A DNA stretch of 64,000 nucleotides from an uncultured Prevotellaceae bacterium (GCA_902775475.1 CACYME010000009.1:1-64000); one strand, 5' to 3'; shown: positions 1 to 8,663, numbered from the stretch's first letter. Numbers and translations are program-made. Notes: generated from the letters alone by a model not told the origin.

Positions 1-23
1 GGGGGCTTAGATTTGGACTTACG

Positions 24-58
24 CCCTTCCAACCGCATAAAATCAGCGGTTGGAAGGG
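24..58. other. 13-bp perfect hairpin, downstream of the SnoaL-like gene
   Basis: CCCTTCCAACCGC (24-36) and GCGGTTGGAAGGG (46-58) form a perfect inverted repeat with a 9-nt loop. It lies just past the stop of the minus-strand gene ending at 118 and could end that transcript, although no T-run follows the stem on the minus strand. No gene is visible in 1-117. Confidence 0.5.
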
Positions 59-117
59 GTGATATGTCCTATACGCAAGTTTAGCGGACAGCAATAGTTT
101 CATATATTTATATTGGT

Positions 118-585
118 CTATTTCATATCCTCAACCGTGGTGAACATAAAGTTGGACTCGCGGCGCTTGATGAGCCACTTGCCGTTCTGCTTCACGTAGG
201 TGTCGTGATAGCGCACACCGCTCTGGTTCTTCTTACCATTGCCAATCAGCGTCACAAAGCAGTAGGAAATGCCCGTAGCCGTATCACCGTCAATGTCAAC
301 CGTCTGCTGGCCGTTCAGGTGATAGACCACATCAAACAGGGCAAGATAGTCGGCAAAAGCCTTGCCGATCTGCTCCTTGCCTTTCATCACCGACACATGC
401 TCCCCAGCCCTTGAATGCACCTCTGCATCGTCGGTAAACAAATCCATCTGCGTCTTGACATCCTTCACGTCGGCGAGATTAGAGAACGTGTCCACGAGTC
501 TCTTCAGTGCCAGTTGGTCTTCCGTCTGAGCACTTGCCCATGCCGTGGTCATTAGGGCAATCATAATAAACAACACCTTTTTCAT
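118..585 (-). CDS. Secreted SnoaL/NTF2-like protein
   Basis: 155 residues. A signal peptide (residues 1-19, ending WASAQ) is followed by one domain with the layout of the NTF2/SnoaL-like fold: an amphipathic N-terminal helix (LALKRLVDTFSNLAD), the MDLFTDDAEVHS segment, and a C-terminal strand series (GVRYHDTYVKQNGKWLIKRR). Members of this superfamily include small-molecule isomerases, lyases and non-catalytic binders, so the ligand is unknown. It is probably periplasmic. It is last in a run of five minus-strand genes starting at 2357, with 18 bp between it and the acetyltransferase remnant, so co-transcription is likely. Confidence 0.75.
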   Translation of the reverse strand: MKKVLFIMIALMTTAWASAQTEDQLALKRLVDTFSNLADVKDVKTQMDLFTDDAEVHSRAGEHVSVMKGKEQIGKAFADYLALFDVVYHLNGQQTVDIDGDTATGISYCFVTLIGNGKKNQSGVRYHDTYVKQNGKWLIKRRESNFMFTTVEDMK

Positions 586-603
586 TTTACTAGTCCCTAA
601 TGA

Positions 604-882
604 TTATATGCTTTTGATAAACTTTGCCGGATTGCCGCCAACGATGGTATTGGGGGCTACATCCTTGGTAACCACGGCACCGGCAACCACTACGGCATTC
701 TCACCGATGGTTACGCCGGGCAGGATAATGGCTCCCACGCCAATCCAGGCATTACGACAGATGTGTACGGGCTTGCAGCGCAGCACCATGCGGTTCTGGA
801 AGTCGTGGTTGTCGGTGACGATGCTCACGTTCGGGCCAATCATCACACCGTCGTCGATGGTGATGCCGCCGGCGGCCATGCA
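604..882 (-). pseudogene. C-terminal remnant of a maltose/galactoside O-acetyltransferase
   Basis: The frame encodes the left-handed beta-helix C-terminal half of a LacA/Maa-type acetyl-CoA-dependent sugar O-acetyltransferase: MAAGGITIDDGVMIGPNV, then TDNHDFQNR with the expected catalytic His, then WIGVGAIILPGVTIG and the C-terminal VVGGNPAKFIKSI. Full family members are about 185-200 residues. Here the N-terminal half (Mac domain and first coils) is missing and the homology begins at the ATG at 879. Immediately upstream, in another frame, is the truncated AraC-type gene, so this looks like a deletion junction. A start at 879 would give 91 residues, but an active trimer seems unlikely without the N-terminal part. 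Confidence 0.75.
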
Positions 883-1297
883 TCTCGCGCTTGAAACCAG
901 AGTCGGGCATAGACAGCCGGTTGCGGAACAGCGCGAAATCATCATCCATCAGCCGCAGAGCCTCTTCGTCGAGATGGAACGAGGGATTGATGCGGATAAA
1001 CACGAACCCCTTCGATGCCCAAACCATCTCAGGATTGAACTGCTGCAGGAACTCTCCTGACAACAGAAGCACATCGGCCTCGAAGTCATCGGAGCACACA
1101 ATGCGCTGAATGGTGTTCGACATCTGCCAGATGGCAAGGTCGCCCTGTCTTGATAAGAAAGAGTTCTTACCGTCAGAGAACGTCATCTGTCCCTGCCGCA
1201 CAAGGACGTGCACATGATACCTGCCGACGAACTCCGTCACCTGCCGACCGTCGCGCCGAGTGTTAATCAGATTGCATCCGTAAGTCTCTTCCATCAT
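752..1297 (-). pseudogene. Truncated AraC-type regulator (sensor half only), fused out of frame
   Basis: Residues 1 to about 138 match the N-terminal cupin-like sensor part of Bacteroidetes AraC-family regulators (GRYHVHVLVRQGQMTF, QGDLAIWQMSNT, then a helical segment ending MPDSGFKRE). The reading then passes into an arginine/histidine-rich tail that is simply the acetyltransferase DNA read in the wrong frame, and stops at 752. The C-terminal double HTH domain is absent, so the product cannot be a normal DNA-binding regulator. Its start overlaps the end of the YjbR-like gene by 35 bp. It may be a genuine deletion in this strain or an assembly join. Confidence 0.7.
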
Positions 1298-1637
1298 GTT
1301 TCTTGTATTTTGCCTTCACAATGTCATAGGACTGCCGTGTCAGTTCCTGCAACAAATCATCGGGGGCTGTATTAGGATTGATGCCAATCCAGTGCTTGGG
1401 CGATTCGTTGTACGGATTTCCGATACAATCATACTGGGCTTTCAGGTCTTCGATGCGCTCTGGCTGGCATTTGAGCGTGACAACAGAAAAGTCATTACAA
1501 TCGAAGAATGAGAACATGTGCCCTAAAACGTAGAACACCAGTACCCCCTCTCCGCTTCTGAATTTCTGGAAAGGCAGCTTTTCTTCTACGTCTGCGCCTA
1601 ATGACAGACAATACTCACGATAGTCTTCTATGTTCAT
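1263..1637 (-). CDS. MmcQ/YjbR family protein
   Basis: 124 residues, the usual length for the MmcQ/YjbR (CyaY-like fold) family. It begins MNIEDYREYCLSLGADVEEK and ends with the typical helix (LLQELTRQSYDIVKAKYKK); the central NESPKHWIGINPN matches the family 'y.p.y.nkkhW..v' signature. Members are presumed nucleic-acid-binding proteins, but no reaction is established. It is second in the minus-strand operon, 33 bp after the nitroreductase, and its 3' end overlaps the truncated AraC gene by 35 bp. Confidence 0.85.
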   Translation of the reverse strand: MNIEDYREYCLSLGADVEEKLPFQKFRSGEGVLVFYVLGHMFSFFDCNDFSVVTLKCQPERIEDLKAQYDCIGNPYNESPKHWIGINPNTAPDDLLQELTRQSYDIVKAKYKKHDGRDLRMQSD

Positions 1638-1670
1638 TGTTTTAGCCAGTTAGTTACAGTTTTTCATTCA

Positions 1671-2357
1671 TCAAACCCATACGAAGTTTTCTTCTCCGGC
1701 TCCAATCTCGAAGTGGTATTTGGCAATGCCCAAATCCATCCGAGTATATCCAATCATTGAGAAGCCTCTTTTGGCAAGAACCCTGTGACGGCCGTCTTCC
1801 GTGCCGACATACTCGAACGAAAATTTCTGCTGGTTCACGGCGGTAGGTGCAAGCAAGGCCGTTTCCACGCCCTTGCGGAACCATGAGGGGGTGCTGTCGG
1901 ATGCGTTGCTCACTTGCCGGGCGCTCTTGATCTTATGGCCCACACCTTGCGTCTCACCATAGCCGATGGCAATGTAGCAGGCTATCTTCTCGCCTTCATC
2001 GAGCAAATAGGTTCCCGGCACCTTTGAGTAGCTGAGTCCTACCCAGCAAGTGTTCAAGCCCAACGTCTGGGCAAGCAAGACAAGATGCTCGCCATAGTAG
2101 CCAACACGCTCATCAAGGTCATCAGCCTTTTTCCCTGCCATGACAATGTAGTTGTTGGCATGACGGAACTTCCCGTATTTGGCCATCGTTCCCTGGAACG
2201 CCTTTGGCTCGTTAAGGACTAACTGCATGTGCAGATGGCCTTCACGGTTCAGAACAGCTATCTGCTCTTCCAGTGCCTTCACGACATCCTCTGCCAAAGG
2301 CTCTTTCTTGTATGCCCTTACGCTATGGCGGGCTTCAATGGCTTCCTGTATTGTCAT
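1671..2357 (-). CDS. Nitroreductase family protein
   Basis: 228 residues of the FMN-dependent nitroreductase fold (TM-nitroreductase type). Seen: N-terminal ARHSVRAYKKEPLAEDVV with the FMN-phosphate-binding RHSVR motif; GYYGEHLVLLAQTLGLNTCWVG, the central helix; and FRKGVETALLAPTAVNQQ, the second flavin-contacting segment. Such enzymes reduce nitro-aromatics or quinones with NAD(P)H in the cytoplasm; the physiological substrate is unknown. It is first gene of the minus-strand run. A TAATTTTG -7 box lies 50 bp upstream. Confidence 0.88.
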   Translation of the reverse strand: MTIQEAIEARHSVRAYKKEPLAEDVVKALEEQIAVLNREGHLHMQLVLNEPKAFQGTMAKYGKFRHANNYIVMAGKKADDLDERVGYYGEHLVLLAQTLGLNTCWVGLSYSKVPGTYLLDEGEKIACYIAIGYGETQGVGHKIKSARQVSNASDSTPSWFRKGVETALLAPTAVNQQKFSFEYVGTEDGRHRVLAKRGFSMIGYTRMDLGIAKYHFEIGAGEENFVWV

Positions 2358-2407
2358 AATTCAGATGATTCTTGTCTGTATAGATGAACAACTCGTTTTT
2401 TCGAGTA

Positions 2408-2415
2408 CAAAATTA
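2408..2415 (-). promoter_or_regulatory. -7 box for the nitroreductase operon
   Basis: On the minus strand TAATTTTG followed by TACTCG matches the Bacteroidetes TAnnTTTG -7 element, 50 bp upstream of the nitroreductase ATG. No clear TTTG is present 19-21 bp further upstream, so this is a partial match. Confidence 0.5.
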
Positions 2416-2591
2416 CAACAAATTTTCTATTTTAAGGCGAAATTGGCAGAATAAAAATTGGTCAACTGCCATATTATTGCGCACAAAGAAAAGCCAAGCA
2501 GCGCCACAGCAGCAGGGATGAGCGGAAAAAAGCGGCGACAAATTGGGAAAAGGCCACACCGGAGCGGGAAAAAGTCCACGCCTTTTCCGTT

Positions 2592-2679
2592 GGCAGCGGA
2601 CGGGGAAAAGTTTGGCAGCGGCCGCTGCCAATAATGGCAGCGGGCGGGAAAAACAATGGCAGCGGCCGCTGCCTTCCCT
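2592..2679. repeat. 22-bp-period array with two perfect GC palindromes
   Basis: The octamer GGCAGCGG begins at 2592, 2614, 2636 and 2658, exactly 22 bp apart. Units 2 and 4 continue as the perfect 16-bp palindrome GGCAGCGGCCGCTGCC (2614-2629 and 2658-2673); units 1 and 3 continue as an A-rich spacer (cgggGAAAAG / cgggaAAAAAC). The array therefore alternates palindrome and A-tract with a 44-bp higher-order period. It fills the divergent gap between the nitroreductase operon and sbcD (2358-2862), which otherwise contains only the two promoters and the sbcD leader hairpin. Confidence 0.8.
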
Positions 2680-2762
2680 GCTGTGAACAGGGGGAGCTAC
2701 GACAATCAACGGCCATATCATTGCCTGAAAAACATTCTCCTGCTTAGAAAAATGCCGATATA

Positions 2763-2794
2763 TTTGGTTTTTCACTCGTTTAATCGTAACTTTG
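2763..2794 (+). promoter_or_regulatory. Promoter of sbcDC
   Basis: TTTG (2763-2766), a 20-bp spacer, then TAACTTTG (2787-2794): a full match to the Bacteroidetes primary sigma consensus. Expected transcription start is about 2800, giving a leader of about 60 nt. The spacer (TTTTTCACTCG...ATCG) resembles the spacers of the tandem promoters at 38.1 and 63.1 kb. Confidence 0.8.
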
Positions 2795-2803
2795 CAGCCA
2801 CAA

Positions 2804-2832
2804 GTAGAGGCGTCACAATGTGACGTCTCTAC
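2804..2832 (+). promoter_or_regulatory. Leader hairpin before sbcD
   Basis: GTAGAGGCGTCAC (2804-2816) and GTGACGTCTCTAC (2820-2832) pair with one G-T wobble and a 3-nt loop. It occupies the 5' leader of the sbcDC mRNA, about 30 nt before the start codon. No T-run follows, so a terminator is unlikely; it could be an mRNA-stability or operator element, or a member of a dispersed palindromic repeat. Confidence 0.65.
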
Positions 2833-2862
2833 GCAAACGCATAATAAAATTGCACTTAGTTG

Positions 2863-4029
2863 ATGAAAATATTACATACCAGCGACTGGCATCTTGGCCA
2901 TACGTTATATAACTATGACAGGACGGAAGAGCAGCAGGCTATGCTTGAACAGATGGCGAACATCGTGGAAGAGCAGAAGCCCGATGTGTTCCTCTTGTGC
3001 GGCGACGTCTATCATACGCCACAGCCATCGGCTGCCGTACAAACCATGCTGGCCGACGGGCTCGTAAGAATCCATGAGGCAAACCCTCAGATGACGATAG
3101 TGATGACTGCCGGCAACCACGACAGCGGCACAAAGCACGAGATATTCCAGACGCCCTGGAAAGCATTGAAAGTGTATGCCATCGGTCAGCTGGAAAGGGA
3201 AGACCTGAATGAGCATATCGTTGAGGTGCCGGGGAAAGGATGGATTGTTGCTATTCCGTATGCCAATGAACGTAATATTCCTGAAGGATTCTTCCAACAG
3301 TTGCTTGACAATGTGGCTGAAAGAAATACGGAAGAATTGCCAGTGGTGATGACCGCCCATACGACCGTGAGGGGCAGCGACTTCACGGGACACGACCATG
3401 CAACGGAGTTTACCGTAGGCGGCATCGATTCGCTGGAGCTGGACGAGATGGGTGAGGGCTACGACTACCTGGCTCTCGGACATATTCACCATGAGCAGTT
3501 TGTGCATAGTGGAAAAGTCTGTGCGAGATACAGCGGCACGCCGCTGCCAGTCAGCTTCGACGAGAATTTCACTCACTCGGTGAGCATTGTGGAGATAGGC
3601 CGGCATGGAGAGAAGCCGGTAGTCAAGACGATTGAGATTCAGAATCCGCATCCTTTGGTGACGCTGCCTACCGACGGGCTGGCCACGTGGGAGGAGGCAA
3701 AGGAGCTGTTGAGCAAGTTTCCTGACGATATCCCTGCCTATATCCGCCTGAACGTGGAGATTGAGGACTTCCTACCAGTAGAAGCCAACGCTGAAGCCAG
3801 AAGCCTGGCGGAGGGGAAGCAAAGCCGCTTCTGCTGTATCAATGCCCAGAGAAAGGCTGTCAGCCAGAACGAAGTAAAGATATTGACCATACAAGAGTTT
3901 CAATCGGAGGAGCCCATCGAGATTGCCAAGCGGTTTGCTGAATACAATGGCATCAATTTCGATGAGGAGATGCAGGCCATGTTTAATGAGGTCATGGATA
4001 TGGTGGCCGAGGATTCGCGTAATAGTTAA
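2863..4029 (+). CDS. sbcD: Exonuclease SbcD (Mre11-type nuclease subunit)
   Basis: Metallophosphoesterase subunit of the SbcCD complex, which cuts DNA hairpins and processes blocked ends with Mn2+. The five phosphoesterase motifs are visible: HTSDWHLGH (residues 5-13), GDVYHTP (47-53), AGNHD (83-87), MTAHTTVRG and ALGHIHH. The C-terminal part is the usual capping/SbcC-contact region. I place the start at ATG 2863; a TTG directly before it is in frame but less likely. 388 residues, normal for the family. It is 18 bp upstream of sbcC, so the two subunits are co-expressed. Confidence 0.95.
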   Translation: MKILHTSDWHLGHTLYNYDRTEEQQAMLEQMANIVEEQKPDVFLLCGDVYHTPQPSAAVQTMLADGLVRIHEANPQMTIVMTAGNHDSGTKHEIFQTPWKALKVYAIGQLEREDLNEHIVEVPGKGWIVAIPYANERNIPEGFFQQLLDNVAERNTEELPVVMTAHTTVRGSDFTGHDHATEFTVGGIDSLELDEMGEGYDYLALGHIHHEQFVHSGKVCARYSGTPLPVSFDENFTHSVSIVEIGRHGEKPVVKTIEIQNPHPLVTLPTDGLATWEEAKELLSKFPDDIPAYIRLNVEIEDFLPVEANAEARSLAEGKQSRFCCINAQRKAVSQNEVKILTIQEFQSEEPIEIAKRFAEYNGINFDEEMQAMFNEVMDMVAEDSRNS

Positions 4030-4047
4030 ATAAGGAGGACCGTCACT

Positions 4048-7000
4048 ATGAAGTTGCAGAAACTGACCATACACAACATAGCATCTATTGAAAACGCCAT
4101 CATTGACTTCGAGGCACCACCACTGGCCGACAGCGAGGTGTTCCTGATAACGGGCAAGACCGGTGCGGGCAAGTCAACCATTCTGGACGCCATCTGTCTG
4201 GCGCTTTTTGCCGACACGCCAAGGCTGGAAAACACGCAGATGCAAGGAAAGACCAGGGATGTGGATAATAAATTGGATTTAGGCGACACCCGCCAGCTGA
4301 TGCGCAGGAATACTGGCGAAGCGTATGTGGCGCTGACCTTTACTGGCAGCAATGGCGTCCACTATGAAGCTTTGTGGAAGGTATGGCGCTCCAGGAACAA
4401 ACCCACGGGTAATCTTCAAGGGAAATCGTGGAGCCTGAAGAATCTCGATACGGGCTACACCATTGACAAAGACGTTCAAATCAGGGCTGAGATGAAGGCT
4501 GCCATCGGGCTCGACTTCAACCAGTTCTGCCGTACCACGTTGCTGGCCCAGGGAGAATTTACCAAGTTCCTGAATAGTAAGGATGATGACAAAGCGGCTA
4601 TTCTGGAGAAGATAACCGGCATGGACATCTATGCGAAGGTCGGTAAGAAGGTCTTCGAAGTGACAGGCCAGAAGGAACAGTCGTGGAAAGAGGCCAGGCA
4701 GCAGGTGGAGGGTATACGCACGCTGTCAGACGAGGAGATTACTGCTAAGAAGGAAGATATGGCTGGGTTCGACGCTCAGTATAAAGCGCTCAAGGAGGCC
4801 GTCGATGCCGACAAGGCCAGGCTCCAGTGGATAAGAACCGACATGGAACTGACAAAGGCCATCGCCACTGCTACGGAAGCGTACCATCAGGCTCAGTCTG
4901 TAGTGGAAAGTGATGACTTCAAAACAAAGGAGCTGTTGGTCAGGCAATGGAACACCACGATTGATGCCCGCAACTGGTTGACAGCGAAGAAAGGGGCTGA
5001 AAGCAGCAAGGCGTATCAAGAGAAGGCGCTGGAAGCACTGGCATCGGATTATGTCAGTGTGCTTGGCGGGTATGCCTTTGCAGAGCAGGAGAAGCAACAG
5101 ACAGAGACTGACATCAAGGCCGTAGACGCCCTCATTGAGCGTGAGAAGGACAAGCATGAGGTCTATGAGAATGCCCAGGCCATTGCAGGATATCTGAGCA
5201 CGATAGCTGATGGCCGGAAGAAGATGGCTGCGAGCCAAGCGGATGCAGCTAAAGAACGCAAGACCTTGACAGAAGAGCTGGAGCCTGCATTTAGCAAGGC
5301 ACAAGAGGCCATGAAGGAGGCACAGGAGGCCTATAGAAAACAAGAGGCAGAGATAAACGAACAGGAAAAGGCTCTTGTTGCACTCAATCTGGGTGGGTTG
5401 CGTACACAGCGTGACAAGAACAAAGAACTGATCCAAACCATTGGCATAGCTTTAGAACGCATTGACTCGCTTGACACGGAGAGGAAACGCAGACAAGAAA
5501 CTTCAGCATCTCTTGAAGAAAACCAGGTCGAGATAGAGAAGAAACAGAAAGCCCAGGAGCTGATGGAACCACTGATTCATGATGCCAAGGTCAAGATGGA
5601 TGCCTGCAGGGAAATGCTTGACAAGCAGAGCGACACCATCAACAAGTTTGCCAAGACATTGCGCCAAAAACTACATATAGGCGACACCTGCCCTGTCTGC
5701 CGACAGGTAATCAAGAGCGAACTGCCTCATGAAGATGAACTGGCCAGACTTGTTGGTGGCCTGAGTGATGCCTTCAATGAAGCAGAAACAGCTTACAAGA
5801 AACTGGTAGATGAGAGAAACAGGTTGGATGCCGAGGCAAAGGCAGAAATAAAGAAGTATAAGACAGACAAAGAGGCTTTTGACAAGGACAAGTCTGTTGA
5901 GACAGCCGAACAGAAGGTTGTGGCGGCATGTAAGGCTTGTGGAATAGAGAAATATGAAGATAATACCCTAACGGTGCTGAATGAACTGAAAGTCAAGACC
6001 GATGCTGCATTAAAGGAATTGGAAACCAAAATCGCTGAAGGTGAAGGTAAGGATTCGGCCATCAAGAAGCTGCGGAAGGCGCTTGATAAGTTTAGGGCAG
6101 AGAACTTAGAGCCAAGAATCAAAGATGCTCAGAAAGCCGAAAAAGCCATCAACGACTGTAAAGGAAGGATTTCCACTCACGAGGAACTGGTGAGAACCAA
6201 GCAGGAAGATGTGTCAAAAGCAGAGGACAACGCAGCATCGCTCATTGCTGGCCAGTGGACTATCGACTGGAGGGACAAACCGAGAGAGTTCGCTGAACTG
6301 CTGAAGGAACAGGCAGGAACCTATCTAAAGAACGTCAAGCGGAGTCAGACGCTCGCAAACAGCCTTTCTGAAATGACTAACAGTTGTCAGATGGTGAAGG
6401 ATGTCACAGATGAAATCGTACAGTTAATGCCTGCTTGGAAAGAGTTTACGGCATCGGACAAGGCAAAACAGACAGGCCTCTTGAAGAAAGCCAATGACGT
6501 AAAGAGCAAGACATCGACAACTCTTGCCGGGCTGCAGCAGGCAGAAGAGACTGCCAAAGTGAACAGTCAGCAACTGGATAGTTTCCTCGATGACCATAAG
6601 GATATCAGCATCGAAAGGCTAAACGTCCTGAATGGCTATATTGCAGCCCAAATCAGTGAGGTTAATACACTGCTCGATACGGACAGGAAAAAGATGCTGG
6701 CGAAAGAAACGCTGATGAAGGATGCAGTCAGGAAACAGCATGAGCATCTGAAAGTAAAGCCTGAACTGCAAGAAGGTGACACGATTGAAACTCTGGATGC
6801 CCGAATCAAGGAACAGGAGCCAAAGCTGATTGAGATTGCGGAGAAGAAGGGTGCCATCAGTCAGGAATTGAAAGCCGATGAAGAGAATAAGAAAAGCCGA
6901 GGCAAGCTGATTGAAGAGGTCGAAAAGAGAGCTGCGGAGTATCAGAAGTGGTCACGACTGAATCAGCTCATTGGTGATGCTACGGGCAATACGTTCAGGA

Positions 7001-7452
7001 AGATAGCCCAGAGCTACGTTCTGACCAGTCTGATTCATTCTGCCAACAGCTATATGAAGACACTGACAGACCGATATACGCTGAAAGTGGCACCTGGCAC
7101 CTTCGTTATCTCACTCGAAGATGCCTATCAGGGCTATGTCAGCCGTGCCGCCAGCACAATTTCGGGCGGCGAGAGCTTCCTCGTGTCACTATCGCTGGCC
7201 TTGGCACTGAGCGACATTGGCCAACAGCTGGCTGTAGACACACTGTTTATCGACGAAGGCTTTGGCACGCTCAGCGGCGAGCCGTTGCAGAATGCCATCA
7301 CCACCTTACGCTCGCTGCACACCAAATCGGGCCGGCATGTGGGTATCATCAGCCACGTGGAGGAGTTGCAGGAACGCATCCCTATTCAGATTCAGGTGAT
7401 ACAGGAGGGGAACAATTCGAGCAGCAAAGTGAGGATCATCCCGCGCTGCTAA
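4048..7452 (+). CDS. sbcC: Exonuclease SbcC (Rad50-type ATPase subunit)
   Basis: 1134 residues. Walker A GKTGAGKST (36-44), two long coiled-coil arms rich in Glu/Lys/Ala, a zinc hook CPVC (548-551) at the apex, then the ABC signature SGGES (1039-1043) and Walker B TLFIDEGFG (Asp1069-Glu1070). This is the complete SMC/Rad50 layout. It supplies ATP-driven clamping for SbcD in repair and hairpin or palindrome cleavage. AGGAGG sits 9 bp before the ATG, an unusually strong Shine-Dalgarno site for this phylum. The stop overlaps the stop of the convergent solute-binding gene by 4 bp. Confidence 0.96.
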   Translation: MKLQKLTIHNIASIENAIIDFEAPPLADSEVFLITGKTGAGKSTILDAICLALFADTPRLENTQMQGKTRDVDNKLDLGDTRQLMRRNTGEAYVALTFTGSNGVHYEALWKVWRSRNKPTGNLQGKSWSLKNLDTGYTIDKDVQIRAEMKAAIGLDFNQFCRTTLLAQGEFTKFLNSKDDDKAAILEKITGMDIYAKVGKKVFEVTGQKEQSWKEARQQVEGIRTLSDEEITAKKEDMAGFDAQYKALKEAVDADKARLQWIRTDMELTKAIATATEAYHQAQSVVESDDFKTKELLVRQWNTTIDARNWLTAKKGAESSKAYQEKALEALASDYVSVLGGYAFAEQEKQQTETDIKAVDALIEREKDKHEVYENAQAIAGYLSTIADGRKKMAASQADAAKERKTLTEELEPAFSKAQEAMKEAQEAYRKQEAEINEQEKALVALNLGGLRTQRDKNKELIQTIGIALERIDSLDTERKRRQETSASLEENQVEIEKKQKAQELMEPLIHDAKVKMDACREMLDKQSDTINKFAKTLRQKLHIGDTCPVCRQVIKSELPHEDELARLVGGLSDAFNEAETAYKKLVDERNRLDAEAKAEIKKYKTDKEAFDKDKSVETAEQKVVAACKACGIEKYEDNTLTVLNELKVKTDAALKELETKIAEGEGKDSAIKKLRKALDKFRAENLEPRIKDAQKAEKAINDCKGRISTHEELVRTKQEDVSKAEDNAASLIAGQWTIDWRDKPREFAELLKEQAGTYLKNVKRSQTLANSLSEMTNSCQMVKDVTDEIVQLMPAWKEFTASDKAKQTGLLKKANDVKSKTSTTLAGLQQAEETAKVNSQQLDSFLDDHKDISIERLNVLNGYIAAQISEVNTLLDTDRKKMLAKETLMKDAVRKQHEHLKVKPELQEGDTIETLDARIKEQEPKLIEIAEKKGAISQELKADEENKKSRGKLIEEVEKRAAEYQKWSRLNQLIGDATGNTFRKIAQSYVLTSLIHSANSYMKTLTDRYTLKVAPGTFVISLEDAYQGYVSRAASTISGGESFLVSLSLALALSDIGQQLAVDTLFIDEGFGTLSGEPLQNAITTLRSLHTKSGRHVGIISHVEELQERIPIQIQVIQEGNNSSSKVRIIPRC

Positions 7453-8663
7453 TAGGCATAGACCAGCCCATATTTCTCGTGAAGCTGCCTGAGGGTGCCG
7501 TCGGCCTTCATCTGGCTGATGATGGCATTCACAAAGTGGAGCAGGTCGTCCTGTCCCTTTCTCATCAGCACGCCAATCTGGCCATGGGTAAACGGTTCGT
7601 TGATGAGCGGCGCCGCCAGACGGCTGTCGGTCTTCACATAGTATGGCGCTTCGGTAATCTCGGTAATCATCACGTCGGCATCGCCGTTGGCCACGAGCGA
7701 GGGAATTTCCTCGTTCTGCTGGTGTACGATGATGGTGGCATGGGTGAGGTTGGCCAGGGCGAACTTCTCGTTCAGTCCTCCAGGATTCACCATCACGCGC
7801 ACCTCGGGCCTGTCGATGTCGGCCAGCGACCTGTAGCGCCCGGCCTCCTCCTTGCGGCAAAGGATGGTCTTTCCGTTGGCCAGATAGCCCTCGCTCATGA
7901 GCATGGTCTCACACCGTGCATCGGTGATGGTGATGCCTCCTATGGCGAAGTCGAACTGCTGGGGCTCTGCTAGCACGTCGGTGGTCAGCGTGGGCCACGA
8001 GGTCTTCACGAAGGCGGTGACCACGTTCAGCCGCGAGGCGATGGCTGCGGCCACGTCGATGCCAAAGCCCCAGTAGGCTCCGTCGGCCTCGCGGAACGAC
8101 AGGGGCCTATAGTCGCCCGTGGTGCCGATGGCGACGGTGCCTCGGCTGACAATCTCGGCCACCTTCCCATCGAGAACGACGTCGGCACCGCACGAGAGGA
8201 TGAAGACGGAGTGCTGGCTGTTCTCCCTGCCGAACTGCATGGCGCTGGCCAGGTCGGTCTCGGCGAACAGCCTGTTGCTGTCGAAGTAGTAGAGGCCATC
8301 GTCGGAGTTGTACCAGCCACCCACATATCCGTCGTGCTGCAAGGCATGGCTCACCACCTTTTCGAGCTGCTCGCGCGAATGGCAGCCCTGGGTGGCGGCA
8401 TAGCTCACGGCGATGCCTTCCCTCGGCTCGCTCATCGTCCTGACATCGAGCGTGAAGCCGTCGGGATGGCTAATGGCAAGTTCCCACACCTTGTCGGCAA
8501 TGACCGATGCGCTGGTCTGCTCAGTGGAAGAGTGACTGCTGGAAGAGCATGACGACAGCGAGGCCGTTCCGCAGGAGCAGAGAAGCAACAAGGCGATGCG
8601 GGCGGCCAGAAGGAGCTGAACGCCATGTCTGAATGTACGGTGCACTTCGTTTCGTTCCATCAT
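7449..8663 (-). CDS. Solute-binding (SBP family 3) lipoprotein with an extra N-terminal domain
   Basis: About 404 residues. A signal sequence ends in cysteines (LLLLCSCGTASLSSCSS), suggesting a lipoprotein. Residues of roughly 45-155 form a domain I do not recognise (GFTLDVRTMSEPREG, then DGYVGGWYNSDDGLYYFDS). The rest is a family-3 periplasmic binding fold very close in wording to cyclohexadienyl/arogenate dehydratase PheC-type proteins: VAIGTTGDYRPLSFRE, GFGIDVAAAI, SWPTLTTDV, IGGITIT, VMVNPGGLNEKFA, ADVMITE. It may bind a ligand or dehydrate prephenate/arogenate. No ABC permease is adjacent. I chose the start at 8663 (or 8660) because the -7 box at 8694-8701 excludes the longer frame. Confidence 0.8.
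   Translation of the reverse strand: MMERNEVHRTFRHGVQLLLAARIALLLLCSCGTASLSSCSSSSHSSTEQTSASVIADKVWELAISHPDGFTLDVRTMSEPREGIAVSYAATQGCHSREQLEKVVSHALQHDGYVGGWYNSDDGLYYFDSNRLFAETDLASAMQFGRENSQHSVFILSCGADVVLDGKVAEIVSRGTVAIGTTGDYRPLSFREADGAYWGFGIDVAAAIASRLNVVTAFVKTSWPTLTTDVLAEPQQFDFAIGGITITDARCETMLMSEGYLANGKTILCRKEEAGRYRSLADIDRPEVRVMVNPGGLNEKFALANLTHATIIVHQQNEEIPSLVANGDADVMITEITEAPYYVKTDSRLAAPLINEPFTHGQIGVLMRKGQDDLLHFVNAIISQMKADGTLRQLHEKYGLVYAY

Noticed and set aside
2592-2679. CRISPR-like array
   Set aside because: Units are 22 bp with no spacers of independent sequence and only four repeats; no cas genes nearby.
2413-2775. Minus-strand frame of 120 codons in the sbcD upstream gap
   Set aside because: It translates the GC palindrome array and A-tracts; no domain or start signal.
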